A program made the translations under genes and the position numbers. Source: Gammaproteobacteria bacterium (GTDB taxonomy: Bacteria; Pseudomonadota; Gammaproteobacteria; Thiohalomonadales; Thiohalomonadaceae). From it: a DNA stretch of 64,000 nt. Within the stretch, counting starts at the first letter, position 1. Each line of letters starts with the position of its first letter. The notes under the pieces were generated by a model. The model did not search any database. It saw only the letters and a program-made list of their open reading frames with translations, and was not told the origin of the DNA. Below are positions 25,175-33,856 of the stretch, one piece after another. The stretch lies in the NCBI GenBank assembly GCA_003252455.1, contig QKED01000013.1, positions 1 to 64,000 on the forward strand. The letters run 5' to 3'.

Positions 25175-26398
25175 TCACAGTCGCGCGCGTTCATCGCGCA
25201 GGCTGAAGCCGCACCAAGGCCCCTCCACGCCACGGGTCAGCAGCAGCACCTTGAACAGCTCGCCCATCTCGCCGGGTAGGGTCAGGCGGCGAAGGGCATT
25301 GGCCGTGGCCAGTCGCTGGCGCTCGTCGCCCGGTGCGGCACCGGCCAACGTCAGCAGGCCGCAGGCGAGTAGGAAGTTGGCCTGGGTGGCGAAGCCGGCC
25401 ACCTGCAGCCCCTCGGTGTGGGCCACTTCGGCGAGGGCACTGAAGTCTACGTGCGCGGTGATGTCCTGTAGGCCGAGTAGCAGCAGTGGTTCGGGGTGGG
25501 CGCGGTGGCGGTAGTGGCACATGAGGGTGCCGCCGTCGCGCTGTGGGTGGTAGTACTCCGGCGCGGGGAAGCCGTAGTCGATGAGCAGCAGGGCACCGCG
25601 CGTGAGGCGTTCGGCCACTGCACGCAGCCACCCCTCGGCGGCGAGGTTGAGCTCCGAGCTGTAACCCGGTGGCAGGTCGAAGCGCACGCGCAGCCGCTCG
25701 GCGCGCTCGGCCAATACCCCTGTGGCGGGGCGCGAGGCGTGGCACAGGCGCCCCTGGGGGTCGAGGGCCACACCCAGCTCCTCGACACCGTGGGCGGCGA
25801 GGCGAAAGCGCGCGCAGGGCTGGGCATCGAGCAGCTCGTTGGCCACCACCACCGCGGCCAGAGGCGCCTCTGGGAGTCGGTCGAGCCAGGTGACGCGCCC
25901 GGTGAGGTGGGGCACACACTGTGCCAGGGTCGCGGCCTGGCGCTGCCTCAGGTCGGCGCTCAGCTCGACGATGTGGTAGTGCGTGGGGAGGGCGTCGAGG
26001 CGCTCCAGCGTGGCGAGCAGCTCGGCGGCCATGCGTCCGCTGCCAGCGCCGAACTCCATCAGGGTGTCGGCCTCGGCGCGGCGCAGCAGCTCGGCGCACT
26101 GCACGGCGAGGGTCTGGGCGAAGAGCGGGGTCAGCTCCGGGGCGGTGATGAAGTCGCCGTGCTCGCCGAACTTGGTCGAGCCCGCGCTGTAGTAGCCGAG
26201 TCCCGGGGCGTAGAGTGCCAGCTCCATGAAGCGCTCGAAGGGGAGAAAGCCCCCGGTCGCCTCCAGGCCCTGCCCGAGCAGGTCGAGCAGGCGCGCGGAG
26301 TGGGCCGTGGCCGCGGCACTGGGGGCGGGGAGCTGGCCCAGCTCGGCGGTGGTTTGGCGCAAGGCGGCGGCGAAATCGGGGCGCAGGCAGTGGGGCAT
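25175..26398 (-). CDS. MidA/NDUFAF7-family SAM-dependent methyltransferase
   Basis: A 407-residue protein of the DUF185 (COG1565) family. The motifs FMELALYAPGLGYYS, GDFITAPELTPLFAQ and MEFGAGSGRMA are hallmarks; the last is the SAM-binding loop. Eukaryotic homologues (NDUFAF7/MidA) methylate an arginine on a complex I subunit; bacterial members are poorly studied. It is divergent from the pteridine reductase gene, sharing a 100-bp promoter region. Confidence 0.88.
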   Translation of the reverse strand: MPHCLRPDFAAALRQTTAELGQLPAPSAAATAHSARLLDLLGQGLEATGGFLPFERFMELALYAPGLGYYSAGSTKFGEHGDFITAPELTPLFAQTLAVQCAELLRRAEADTLMEFGAGSGRMAAELLATLERLDALPTHYHIVELSADLRQRQAATLAQCVPHLTGRVTWLDRLPEAPLAAVVVANELLDAQPCARFRLAAHGVEELGVALDPQGRLCHASRPATGVLAERAERLRVRFDLPPGYSSELNLAAEGWLRAVAERLTRGALLLIDYGFPAPEYYHPQRDGGTLMCHYRHRAHPEPLLLLGLQDITAHVDFSALAEVAHTEGLQVAGFATQANFLLACGLLTLAGAAPGDERQRLATANALRRLTLPGEMGELFKVLLLTRGVEGPWCGFSLRDERARL

Positions 26399-26498
26399 GG
26401 TGCTTGAGGTGGAGGTGACTTGGATTTAGGGTACGTGGGCGCGATATCGCGCAGTGTGCCAAAAAACCGACCAGGGGGCGAAGGTGGAGCAAGCAGTG

Positions 26499-27242
26499 AT
26501 GGATGGAGTCGAGGGTAAGGTGGTGCTGATCACCGGGGCGGCGGCGCGTATCGGCGCCAGTGTGGCACGTACGCTGCACGCCGCCGGGGCCAATCTGGTG
26601 GTGCACTATCGCAACTCGCGGCCAGCGGCGGAGGCGCTGCGCGACGCCCTCAACGCCGAGCGTGCCGACTCCTGCTCCCTGCTGCAGGCCAACCTGCTCG
26701 ATGTGGGCGCCTTCCCCGAGTTGGTGCGCCGTGCCCACGCCACCTGGGGGCGGCTCGATGTGCTGCTCAACAACGCCTCTACCTTCTACCCCACCCCGAT
26801 CGGCGAGGTCGACGAACGTATGTGGGACGACCTGCTCGGCTCCAACCTCAAGGCGCCGTTCTTCCTGGCCCAGGCCTGTGCGCCTTACTTGCGCGAAACA
26901 GGGGGCTCCATCGTCAATATTGTCGACATTCACGCCGAACGACCGTTGAAAGGGTTCCCCGTCTACTCGCTGGCCAAGGCCGGTCTGGTGATGCTGACCA
27001 AGGCGCTGGCCTGTGAGCTGGGGCCCGAGGTGCGCTGTAACGGCATCGCCCCCGGGGCGATCCTCTGGCCCGAGCACGCGCTGGACCCGGCGGCCAAGGA
27101 GCGGATCGTCGAGCGCACCTTCCTCAAGCGTCAGGGCTCTCCGGAGGATATCGCCCGCGCCGCGCTGTTTCTCATCCGCGATGCCGGTTACATCAGCGGC
27201 CAGATCGTGACGGTGGATGGCGGGCGCTCGCTCAACAGCTGA
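26499..27242 (+). CDS. Pteridine reductase (short-chain dehydrogenase)
   Basis: A 247-residue SDR enzyme. TGAAARIGASVA is the NADPH-binding loop with the Arg typical of pteridine reductases, NNAST is the second motif, and the catalytic Tyr-Lys lie in YSLAK following HAERPLKGFP. PTR1/FolM-type enzymes reduce dihydropterins or dihydrofolate to the tetrahydro forms. The ATG at 26499 has GGAG about 10 nt upstream. A perfect 10-bp stem (27275-27306) follows the gene. Confidence 0.88.
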   Translation: MDGVEGKVVLITGAAARIGASVARTLHAAGANLVVHYRNSRPAAEALRDALNAERADSCSLLQANLLDVGAFPELVRRAHATWGRLDVLLNNASTFYPTPIGEVDERMWDDLLGSNLKAPFFLAQACAPYLRETGGSIVNIVDIHAERPLKGFPVYSLAKAGLVMLTKALACELGPEVRCNGIAPGAILWPEHALDPAAKERIVERTFLKRQGSPEDIARAALFLIRDAGYISGQIVTVDGGRSLNS

Positions 27243-27274
27243 GGCCCCGGCCCCGGCAGCGCGACCCGGGGCAG

Positions 27275-27306
27275 GGCATTTCACCTGTGCGGGTGTGTGA
27301 AATGCC
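27275..27306. promoter_or_regulatory. Inverted repeat GGCATTTCAC / GTGAAATGCC
   Basis: A perfect 10-bp dyad separated by 12 bp lies between the pteridine reductase stop and the three-gene envelope module. No T-run follows, so it is either a weak terminator or a regulator-binding site for the downstream module. Confidence 0.45.
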
Positions 27307-27386
27307 GTATTCGTTGCGCACAATCCGTCCAGTAGAATACGCAAGCGTTTGATTTTTCTGCGAAAATAGTTCTGGCACGCTTCTTT

Positions 27387-27419
27387 CAAAAGGGTCATGG
27401 ATAACCGCCACCCTTTTTG
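27387..27419 (+). promoter_or_regulatory. Hairpin CAAAAGGGT / ACCCTTTTTG in the leader of the envelope module
   Basis: CAAAAGGGT (27387-27395) pairs with ACCCTTTTTG (27410-27419), leaving a 14-nt loop. The stem ends shortly before AGGAG and the ATG at 27438, so it could act as a leader hairpin influencing translation or transcription, or be an operator. A poor sigma54-like match (TGGCACG, then TTTC) lies just upstream. Confidence 0.4.
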
Positions 27420-27437
27420 AGCCTAGGAGCCGCCTGA

Positions 27438-29231
27438 ATGTCTACCCTGCCCCTGCGTCTTGCCACCCTGACCACCCTCACCGCCGCCCTGCTGCTGGCC
27501 GGTTGTGACAGTGGTTCCAGCGGCACCGCCGCGACCGATACCAGTGTCACCGTCAACGGCAGTGCCGTGGCCGGTCCGGTGGATGGTCAGCTGCAGGTAC
27601 GTGATGCCGCCGGCAACACCGTGGCCAATGCCACGGTCACCCAGGGCAGTTTTCGTGTGCGTCTGACCCAGGCACAGTGCGCCCAGGAGCTCGACTTCGC
27701 CGTCACCGGTAGCTACACCGACGAGGTCTCGGGCAGCCCAGTACAGCTCAGTGCCAGCCACCCGCTGGCGGCGCGCAGCGCCGCGGGTGCCTTCTGCGGT
27801 AGCGCCAGTAACGACCTCGGTGTCACCCCGGCGAGTAGCGTCATTCGCGCCATGGTAGAGGAGGGTGGCCTCACCCTGACCCAGGCGCAGGTGATCTTCC
27901 AGAGCACCTTCGGCTCCCTGCCCGACAGCGCGGCACTCCCCTTCGACCCGACCCAGGCCGAGCCGGCCGATGTCGACGACGCCCGTCGCCTCGCCGCCTT
28001 CATGGTCGGCGCCTACAGTCAGTGGGCCAATGAGCTGGGGCTCACGGGTGACGCCCTCGCCACCCTGCCGGCACAGCTCGCCGCCGACCTGGCCGACGGC
28101 AGCCTCGATGGCATCGGCGCCGACGGCAACCCGGTGGCCCTCGGCAGCACCACCCTGGCGGCATTGAACGACCAGAGCCGTCTGCTCGCCCGTTACCTCA
28201 CCGCCATGGCCAACTTCGCTGGCGGCAGCGACAACGGCGCCGGGCTCAGTGCCCCCAGCGAGGGGCTGCCCACCGCCGAGGTGAGCGAGGCAATGACCCC
28301 CGCCGAGCCCGCCGAGCGCACCCTGACCCTGGCCAGCGGCAGCGTGCTGACGCTGAAGATGCATGTGGACAACCCCGCGCCCATGGCCGACCAGCCGATG
28401 GTCTCCTACAACCGCCACCAGTTGGTGATCACCGACGCCAGCGACCAGCCGGTGGACCTCTCCACCTGGGGGGGCAGTGCCGGTCTGCAGATCGCCATGA
28501 AGATGCACATGCTCAGCGGCATGAGCCACGCCACCACCTTCGACCCCGACTACATCGCCGCCGAATCCACCCCCATCACCGGCCTCTACGCCTTCGACGC
28601 CTACTACCTGATGGCCACCAGCAGTGCCGCCAGCGGCGGCGGCATGGGCAGTGGTGAGATGTCCGGTTCCGGCAGCGCCAGCGCCGGTCAGCCGCTCGGT
28701 GTGTGGGACCTGGAGGTGAAGCTCACCGAGGCGGACGGCACCCTGCATAGCGTCATCTTCCACCCCGAGGTGGTCGCCCCGAGCGACGGCAGCAATTACC
28801 AGTCGCGCAAGAGCAATTCCAGCCTCGGTGGTCCGGTCTTCCTCTGGTACCACGACGCCTCGGTCAATGTCAGTGGCAGCTACAACCTGGGCCTGGCCCT
28901 CTCTACCAAGCAGAACATGATGAGCTTCCCACTGCTGCAGGTGGGCACCCTGCTTGGTAGCGGCGCCACCGTCACCGGTATCAGCGTCAAGCTGGATGCG
29001 GATAACGACGGCAGCTACGAGACCGATATGGTCGGTGCCGCTGGCCTCTACCGCGCCAGCAACCTCACCCTGAACGGTGACGAGAGCGGCTTCGTCACTG
29101 TCGCGGCCCAGGTCACCCTGACCACGGATGCGGATGGCAACGACACGACCAGCGACGATGTGAGCGTCCTCCCCCTGAGCGGGTACAGCCTCACCTTCAA
29201 GCTGCCCCCGGCACTCGTCGTCGCGTATTGA
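27438..29231 (+). CDS. Large Met-rich lipoprotein of unknown function (module gene 1)
   Basis: A 597-residue predicted lipoprotein: a hydrophobic signal ends in the lipobox LLAGC, with the lipidated Cys at 23. I recognise no full-length family. The central region is rich in methionine and histidine (LKMHVDNPAPMADQPM at about 310, MKMHMLSGMSH at about 355) and has a Gly/Ser/Met linker (GGGMGSGEMSGSG) followed by PLGVWDLEVKL, a strand pattern like FixH/YtkA-type immunoglobulin-like domains. A DADNDGSYETD motif near the end could bind calcium. AGGAG precedes the ATG. It is the first of three tightly spaced genes with an outer-membrane barrel and a redoxin, suggesting a metal- or redox-linked envelope role. 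Confidence 0.75.
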   Translation: MSTLPLRLATLTTLTAALLLAGCDSGSSGTAATDTSVTVNGSAVAGPVDGQLQVRDAAGNTVANATVTQGSFRVRLTQAQCAQELDFAVTGSYTDEVSGSPVQLSASHPLAARSAAGAFCGSASNDLGVTPASSVIRAMVEEGGLTLTQAQVIFQSTFGSLPDSAALPFDPTQAEPADVDDARRLAAFMVGAYSQWANELGLTGDALATLPAQLAADLADGSLDGIGADGNPVALGSTTLAALNDQSRLLARYLTAMANFAGGSDNGAGLSAPSEGLPTAEVSEAMTPAEPAERTLTLASGSVLTLKMHVDNPAPMADQPMVSYNRHQLVITDASDQPVDLSTWGGSAGLQIAMKMHMLSGMSHATTFDPDYIAAESTPITGLYAFDAYYLMATSSAASGGGMGSGEMSGSGSASAGQPLGVWDLEVKLTEADGTLHSVIFHPEVVAPSDGSNYQSRKSNSSLGGPVFLWYHDASVNVSGSYNLGLALSTKQNMMSFPLLQVGTLLGSGATVTGISVKLDADNDGSYETDMVGAAGLYRASNLTLNGDESGFVTVAAQVTLTTDADGNDTTSDDVSVLPLSGYSLTFKLPPALVVAY

Positions 29232-29249
29232 GCCGAGTTGAATCGATTG

Positions 29250-30218
29250 ATGGCAATGCAGCTAGCCAAGTTGGCGCCCCTCGTGGGCGCCCTTTTTATC
29301 CCCTTGGGCAGTGTCCACGCCGCCTCCTGTTGCGGCGGGGGCTCCGCCTCCTCCCTGATCATGGCCAAGTCGTCGCAGCGCATGGTCGCCGCCAGCCTCG
29401 ACATCGAGCACTACGATGGCCTGTGGCGTGATGACGGCCACTGGGTGCCGGACCCGACCGGATCCGACCTCAACCAGTACCGCCTCAACCTCGGTTATGC
29501 CCAGCGCCTGGCCGACCGTTGGCAGGCATCGCTCAACCTCCCCTATGCGGTCAACGCCAACCACTACGGCGGTGTCAGCTCCGACACCCAGGGCTTCGGC
29601 GACGCCAGCCTCAACGTGCTCTACGAGACCTTCGACGACATCACCTGCGTCTATCAGGTCAATACGATCGAGGACCTGAAGCCGGCGGTCTACCTCGGCC
29701 TCGGTCTTACCCTGCCCACCGGCATCTCCCCCTACGATGACGTGAGCGACAACTTCGACATCACCGGGCGCGGCTTCTACCGCGTGGACGGCTCGCTGCA
29801 GGTGGAGAAGACCGTGTTCCCATGGAACGCCGCCTTCGGCTACACCTACGGGCGCTATCTGGAGCGCCCGGTCAACCGCGAGTACGGACGCTATGTGGAG
29901 CCCTACCACAAGCGCCTCGGCGACCGGCGTACCACCATGCTCTCCTTCGGGCGTAGCTTCCACGGTGCCAACTTCAGCACCTGGACCGCGACCCTCGCCT
30001 ACAGCGATATGAGCGAAGACCACGCGCGCATCGACGGCCACCTCGACCCCACCACCGGGCTGCAAAAGCGCTCCTACGCCTTCACCCTGGCCTGGGCCAA
30101 CGTGAGCAAGAGTTGGGTGCTCAAGGGCACCTGGAGCCACGCCCCGCGTAGCGACGACTGGGGGCGCAACTTCCCCACCACCGATGTGCTGACCCTGGGG
30201 GTGACCCATGTCCTCTAA
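29250..30218 (+). CDS. Outer-membrane beta-barrel-like protein with N-terminal CCGGG motif (module gene 2)
   Basis: A 322-residue exported protein. After a signal peptide (ending GSVHA) the mature N-terminus begins ASCCGGGSASS, a vicinal Cys-Cys followed by glycines. The rest alternates aromatic and polar residues in short strands with Asp/Gly turns (YRLNLGYAQRLADRW, YLGLGLTLPTG, FTLAWANVSKSW) and ends VTHVL, as in outer-membrane barrels. I choose ATG 29250; TTG 29238 and ATG 29256 are alternatives and no strong ribosome site is seen, so coupling to the upstream stop 19 bp away is likely. CCGGG-start barrels recur next to redoxins in other genomes (recollection, not searched); none has a firm function. 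Confidence 0.72.
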   Translation: MAMQLAKLAPLVGALFIPLGSVHAASCCGGGSASSLIMAKSSQRMVAASLDIEHYDGLWRDDGHWVPDPTGSDLNQYRLNLGYAQRLADRWQASLNLPYAVNANHYGGVSSDTQGFGDASLNVLYETFDDITCVYQVNTIEDLKPAVYLGLGLTLPTGISPYDDVSDNFDITGRGFYRVDGSLQVEKTVFPWNAAFGYTYGRYLERPVNREYGRYVEPYHKRLGDRRTTMLSFGRSFHGANFSTWTATLAYSDMSEDHARIDGHLDPTTGLQKRSYAFTLAWANVSKSWVLKGTWSHAPRSDDWGRNFPTTDVLTLGVTHVL

Positions 30219-30777
30219 GTGGTTCAGCCTGGTCTGCCTCGCCCTGCTCCTGGGCGGCTGTGACGTACAGGACGACCTGCTCCCCTCCGGCAGTGACGAG
30301 CGCCCCACGGTAAGCATCGGTACGGTAGGCATCGAGCCGGGGCAGATCGCCGCCGACTTCACCCTCTCCGACTCCCTCGGCAACCCCTTCACCCTCTCCG
30401 ACCAACTCGCCGGTGGGGCGCAGGCCGCCGACGCCGTGGTGCTCTACTTCACCATGTGGTGCCCCATCTGCCTCGGCCACAGCGACCACCTGCTGTGGGA
30501 GATCGAGCCGCGCTTTCGCGCCCGGGGTACGGTGCGCTACGTGCTGGTGGATTATGTCTCCGGCAGCGTCGTCGCGACCCGCTCCAGCGAGGTGGCCAAC
30601 GGCTACAGTGGTTCCATCTTCACTACCCTGGCCGACAGCCACCAGGCGCTGTTTCGCCAATTCGACGCGGCCATGGGCACCACCATCGTCATCGCCGCCG
30701 ACGGCACGATTTGGATGAACGAAGACTACAAGGACGGTAGCAAGCTGAGTGCGATGCTGGATGGGCTCCTGCCCTGA
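30208..30777 (+). CDS. Redoxin-like lipoprotein with CPIC active site (module gene 3)
   Basis: A 189-residue lipoprotein with lipobox LLGGC (Cys at about 19) and a thioredoxin/AhpC-TSA fold. The start of the fold is PGQIAADFTLSDSLGNPFTLSDQ and the active site is MWCPICLGH, a CxxC pair. A cis-Pro-type segment is not obvious, so the redox chemistry is uncertain. Its ATG lies inside the barrel gene (11-nt overlap), showing tight coupling. It probably reduces or oxidises thiols in the periplasm, possibly the vicinal cysteines of the barrel protein. Confidence 0.8.
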   Translation: MSSKWFSLVCLALLLGGCDVQDDLLPSGSDERPTVSIGTVGIEPGQIAADFTLSDSLGNPFTLSDQLAGGAQAADAVVLYFTMWCPICLGHSDHLLWEIEPRFRARGTVRYVLVDYVSGSVVATRSSEVANGYSGSIFTTLADSHQALFRQFDAAMGTTIVIAADGTIWMNEDYKDGSKLSAMLDGLLP

Positions 30778-30996
30778 GGTGCGTCCCTATGGCCCGCTGA
30801 CAGACCTTCCCACAGGGGGACATAGGGCGTTGTGTGGGGTGTCGAGGTGCGCGGTGTCGGGTATGTACCGCGGCATGCGCACGCATCGAGGTGAAAAGGG
30901 CGAGGAGTGGCGGCAGGGGCTTGGGTGGGGGCCGGGTCGAGCGTCAGGCACGCCCCCCCTCAATCCCCCGTCGCCTCGTCTCCCCTTTGCGGTGCG

Positions 30997-31995
30997 TCAG
31001 CCCTCTGACTCCGCGCGCCGGTCGCGGGTGAGCAGCGCCTGCACCGCGGCGAGTGGTGAGAGGCCCTCGTAGAGCACCTTATAGACCTGCTCGACGATGG
31101 GCATCTCCACCCCCTGCTCCTGGGCCAGACCGTGGATCTCACGGGCACTACGCACCCCCTCCACTACCTGATCGATACTCGCCAACCCCTGCTCCAGGCT
31201 GGCCCCGCGCCCAAGGGCGAGGCCAGCGCGGCGGTTACGCGATTGGTCGTCGGTGCAGGTGAGCACCAGGTCGCCGAGCCCGGCGAGGCCCATGAAGGTC
31301 TCGGCCTGTCCGCCCAGGGCGACGCCGAGACGACTGATCTCGGTGAGGCCGCGGGTGATCAACGCGGCACGGGTGTTGGCGCCGAAGCCGAGACCGTCGG
31401 CGATACCGGCGGCGATGGCCAGCACGTTCTTCGCCGCGCCGCCCACCTCCACACCGATCATGTCGCTACTGGTGTAGGCGCGCAGGGTCTCGCCGTGCAT
31501 CAGGTCGGCGTAGCGGTGGGCTACGGCGGCGTCCCCCGAGGCGACGGTGAGGGCGGTGGGTAGCCCACGCGCCACCTCCATGGCGAAGGTGGGACCGGAG
31601 ACCACGGCGCACGGCTGCCCCTCGCCGAACACCTCGGCCACCACCCGGTGCAGCAGCTTGCGGCTGCCCGATTCGAGCCCCTTGGTGGCCCAGGCGAGGT
31701 GGGGCAGGTCGGGGCGCTGCGCCTTGACCTGCTCCAGGGTGTCGCGAAAGGCGTGGGAGGGGATCACCAGCAGCAGGTGTTGCGCCTCGGCCAGTACCCC
31801 GTCGAGGTCGGCGCGGGGCTCCAGGGCCTCGGGCAGGGTGACCCCGGGGAGGTAGCGTGGGTTGGCACGCGTGGTGGCCATCTGTGCCATCACCTCGGGG
31901 CGGTGGCCCCAGAGTAGGGTGCGATGGCCGTTGCGCGCGGTGAGGCAGGCGAGGGCGCTGCCCCAGGAGCCGGCACCGAGGACGGCGAGGGTCAT
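30997..31995 (-). CDS. gpsA: Glycerol-3-phosphate dehydrogenase [NAD(P)+]
   Basis: A 332-residue cytoplasmic enzyme that reduces dihydroxyacetone phosphate to sn-glycerol 3-phosphate for phospholipid synthesis. The N-terminal VLGAGSWGSALA is the NAD(P)-binding loop; VSGPTFAMEVARGLPTA and GAAKNVLAIAAGIADGLGFGANTRAALITRGL are signature segments with the catalytic Lys. It follows secB by 6 bp on the same strand, as in the E. coli yibN-grxC-secB-gpsA cluster. Confidence 0.97.
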   Translation of the reverse strand: MTLAVLGAGSWGSALACLTARNGHRTLLWGHRPEVMAQMATTRANPRYLPGVTLPEALEPRADLDGVLAEAQHLLLVIPSHAFRDTLEQVKAQRPDLPHLAWATKGLESGSRKLLHRVVAEVFGEGQPCAVVSGPTFAMEVARGLPTALTVASGDAAVAHRYADLMHGETLRAYTSSDMIGVEVGGAAKNVLAIAAGIADGLGFGANTRAALITRGLTEISRLGVALGGQAETFMGLAGLGDLVLTCTDDQSRNRRAGLALGRGASLEQGLASIDQVVEGVRSAREIHGLAQEQGVEMPIVEQVYKVLYEGLSPLAAVQALLTRDRRAESEG

Positions 31996-32001
31996 GGGCG
32001 C

Positions 32002-32463
32002 TTAGTGCTTTTCGGCGCCGGCAGCCTGCTGCTGCTGACGCTCCAGGTGTTGGGCGTAGATGGCGTCGAAGTTGATCGGTGCCAGTACCAACTGCGGGAA
32101 GCTGCCACGGTTGACCAGATCGGAGATGCACTCGCGGGCGTAGGGGAAGAGGATGTTGGGGCAGAAGCTGTTGACCATCGGGCCCATCTCCTCGGCGTCG
32201 AAGCCGACGATGGTAAAGATGCCGGCCTGCTGCACCTCGGCCAGATAGGCGGTCTTCTCACCCACCTTGCAGGTGACAGTGAGGGCGATGGCGATCTCGT
32301 AGACCCCCTCGTTGAGCTTCTTGGAGCTGGTGTTGAGGTCGATATTGATCTCGGGCTGCCACTGCTGGGTGAAGATCTCGGGGGAGTGGGGGGTCTCGAA
32401 GGAGATGTCCTTGGTGTAGACGCGCTGGATGGCGAACTGCTTTTCGGCGGCGGCTTCGGTCAT
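32002..32463 (-). CDS. secB: Protein-export chaperone SecB
   Basis: A 153-residue tetrameric chaperone that keeps preproteins unfolded and hands them to Sec[46 protein letters not shown]-type strands and [27 protein letters not shown] are typical. It lies between trxC and gpsA and is probably co-transcribed with them. Confidence 0.97.
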   Translation of the reverse strand: MTEAAAEKQFAIQRVYTKDISFETPHSPEIFTQQWQPEINIDLNTSSKKLNEGVYEIAIALTVTCKVGEKTAYLAEVQQAGIFTIVGFDAEEMGPMVNSFCPNILFPYARECISDLVNRGSFPQLVLAPINFDAIYAQHLERQQQQAAGAEKH

Positions 32464-32496
32464 GGGGGGTCCTATGGTCGGTTTGGGTGTGTCGGA

Positions 32497-32931
32497 TTAG
32501 ATATTCTGGCGGATCCAGGTGACAAGTTGTGCCTGCTGCATCGCCCCGGCGATGCGTGCCACCTCGCGGCCACCCTTGAAGATGGCCAGGGTGGGGATGG
32601 AGCGGATACCGTGGGCACCGGCGAGGGCCTGCTCCTGTTGGGTGTCGACCTTGGCCATGCGCACCTGCGGCTCCAGGGCCGCGGTGGTCTGGGCGAAGAC
32701 CGGTGCCATCATCTTGCACGGCCCGCACCAGGGGGCCCAGAAGTCGACCACCACGGGGATGTCGTTGTGCTGGATGTGTCGCTCGAAGTTGCTCTGATCG
32801 AGCGCCACTGGATGGCCATCGAACAGCGCCCCCTTGCAGCGCCCGCAGCGGGCGCCATCGGCGAGGCGCTCGGCGGGTACACGGTTGGTGCCGTGGCAAT
32901 GGGGGCAGACGATATGCAGTGGTTCACGCAT
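32497..32931 (-). CDS. trxC: Thioredoxin 2
   Basis: A 144-residue thioredoxin with an N-terminal zinc-ribbon (CPHC and CGRC, about residues 9-32) and a thioredoxin domain with active site WCGPC. Trx2 reduces disulfides, is often induced by oxidative stress, and its zinc site tunes activity. The ATG at 32931 matches the usual start (MREPLHIVCPHC); the longer frame upstream is noncoding. It is inserted between grxC and secB, an addition to the E. coli-type cluster. Confidence 0.95.
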   Translation of the reverse strand: MREPLHIVCPHCHGTNRVPAERLADGARCGRCKGALFDGHPVALDQSNFERHIQHNDIPVVVDFWAPWCGPCKMMAPVFAQTTAALEPQVRMAKVDTQQEQALAGAHGIRSIPTLAIFKGGREVARIAGAMQQAQLVTWIRQNI

Positions 32932-32974
32932 GTGGGGAGCCCTTATGTCGAAAACCCGGTTTCTGGGGGGCTGC

Positions 32975-33232
32975 TCAGGCCAGGCCGAGCAGGGGGTCGA
33001 GCTTGCCGTCCATGTCGTGGTCGACCATGTCGTCATAGCCGCCCACGTGGTAGTCGTCGATGAAGATCTGCGGTACCGAGGTGCGCCCGCTGAGGCGCTC
33101 CATCTCGGGGCGCAGATCGGGGCGCTCGTCGATACGGATCTCTTCGTAGCGCACGCCCTTGCGGTCGAGCAGACTCTTGGCGCGGATGCAGTAGGGGCAA
33201 GTGAGGGTGCAGTAGACCTTGACCTGAGGCAT
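32975..33232 (-). CDS. grxC: Glutaredoxin 3
   Basis: An 85-residue glutaredoxin with active site CPYC near residues 12-15, the TSVPQIFI cis-Pro segment and a GGYDD glutathione-binding motif. It reduces protein and mixed glutathione disulfides. It lies 44 bp downstream of the rhodanese gene and upstream of trxC on the same strand. Confidence 0.96.
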   Translation of the reverse strand: MPQVKVYCTLTCPYCIRAKSLLDRKGVRYEEIRIDERPDLRPEMERLSGRTSVPQIFIDDYHVGGYDDMVDHDMDGKLDPLLGLA

Positions 33233-33276
33233 GGGGGTTCTCCTTTGCTGGGGGGAATGCGGCAGGCCGAGGCGGG

Positions 33277-33726
33277 CTATTTTTTGCCTTTTTTGCCCTT
33301 GCTCTCGCGGTTCACCGGCAGGTTGGCGTTCTGCCAGGCGAGCATGCCGCCCTTGAGGTTGTAGACCTCTTCGAAGCCGTTCTTACGCAGTACGGCGCAG
33401 CCGCTGGCGGAGCGCGCCCCGCTGCGGCAACCTACTATGATCGGCTTTCCGCGTAGATTTTCAAGCCCCGCCAGGGCGCCGCTCAGTTTGCCCAGGGGGA
33501 TGTGGCGGGCGCCGAGGATGTGGCCATCCTGAAACTCCTTGTCCTCGCGTACATCGATGAGTACGGCGTCCTTGTGGTTCATCAGCCCCACGGCCTCCAG
33601 CGGGGCGACCTCCTCGTAACCGCGCAGGCGGCGGGAGATACCGCCACCAAAGAGCATGAGGAGGATAATGGCGAGGGCCGCGAAGAGGTCCCAGTGGTTA
33701 ATGAAGAATTGGCCGAATTGCTGCAT
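33277..33726 (-). CDS. Membrane-anchored rhodanese-like protein (YibN-like)
   Basis: A 149-residue protein with one N-terminal helix (about 10-30) and a rhodanese domain. The active-site loop is CRSGAR, with a persulfide-forming Cys, preceded by DVREDKEFQDGHI. A basic KGKKGKK tail follows. YibN-type proteins precede grxC in E. coli, so the order is conserved. It may move sulfane sulfur or serve disulfide exchange at the membrane. Confidence 0.9.
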   Translation of the reverse strand: MQQFGQFFINHWDLFAALAIILLMLFGGGISRRLRGYEEVAPLEAVGLMNHKDAVLIDVREDKEFQDGHILGARHIPLGKLSGALAGLENLRGKPIIVGCRSGARSASGCAVLRKNGFEEVYNLKGGMLAWQNANLPVNRESKGKKGKK

Positions 33727-33799
33727 GGTGAGATCGTTTCTACGTTGAGGGTGCCTGACGGGGGGCGATTATACTGCCTGGGTCGGGGCGTGGATAACG

Positions 33800-33823
33800 A
33801 AAGGGGCGCCGTAGCGCCCCTTT
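33800..33823 (-). terminator. Hairpin terminator downstream of the DUF2892 gene
   Basis: AAAGGGGCGC (33800-33809) pairs with GCGCCCCTTT (33814-33823) around a four-base loop. On the minus strand it follows the DUF2892 stop by 34 bp and is followed by a short T-rich stretch, so it likely ends the arsR-DUF2892 transcript before the rhodanese promoter. Confidence 0.65.
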
Positions 33824-33856
33824 GGTCAGGTCGGGTCAGGTCGGCCTGCGGTGGCC

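Noticed and set aside
27372-27388. Second sigma54-like element (TGGCACG then TTTC) before the envelope module
   Set aside because: The -12 G is replaced by T, so the essential GC is lost; only the -24 half matches.
25191-27398. A 735-codon minus-strand frame spanning the pteridine reductase and MidA-like genes
   Set aside because: It overlaps two well-supported genes in the wrong frame or strand and has the Arg/Pro/Ala composition of a shadow.
30778-30996. Possible bidirectional terminator between the redoxin and gpsA (CCCTATG/CATAGGG)
   Set aside because: The arms are about 30 nt apart and lack a T-run; not convincing.
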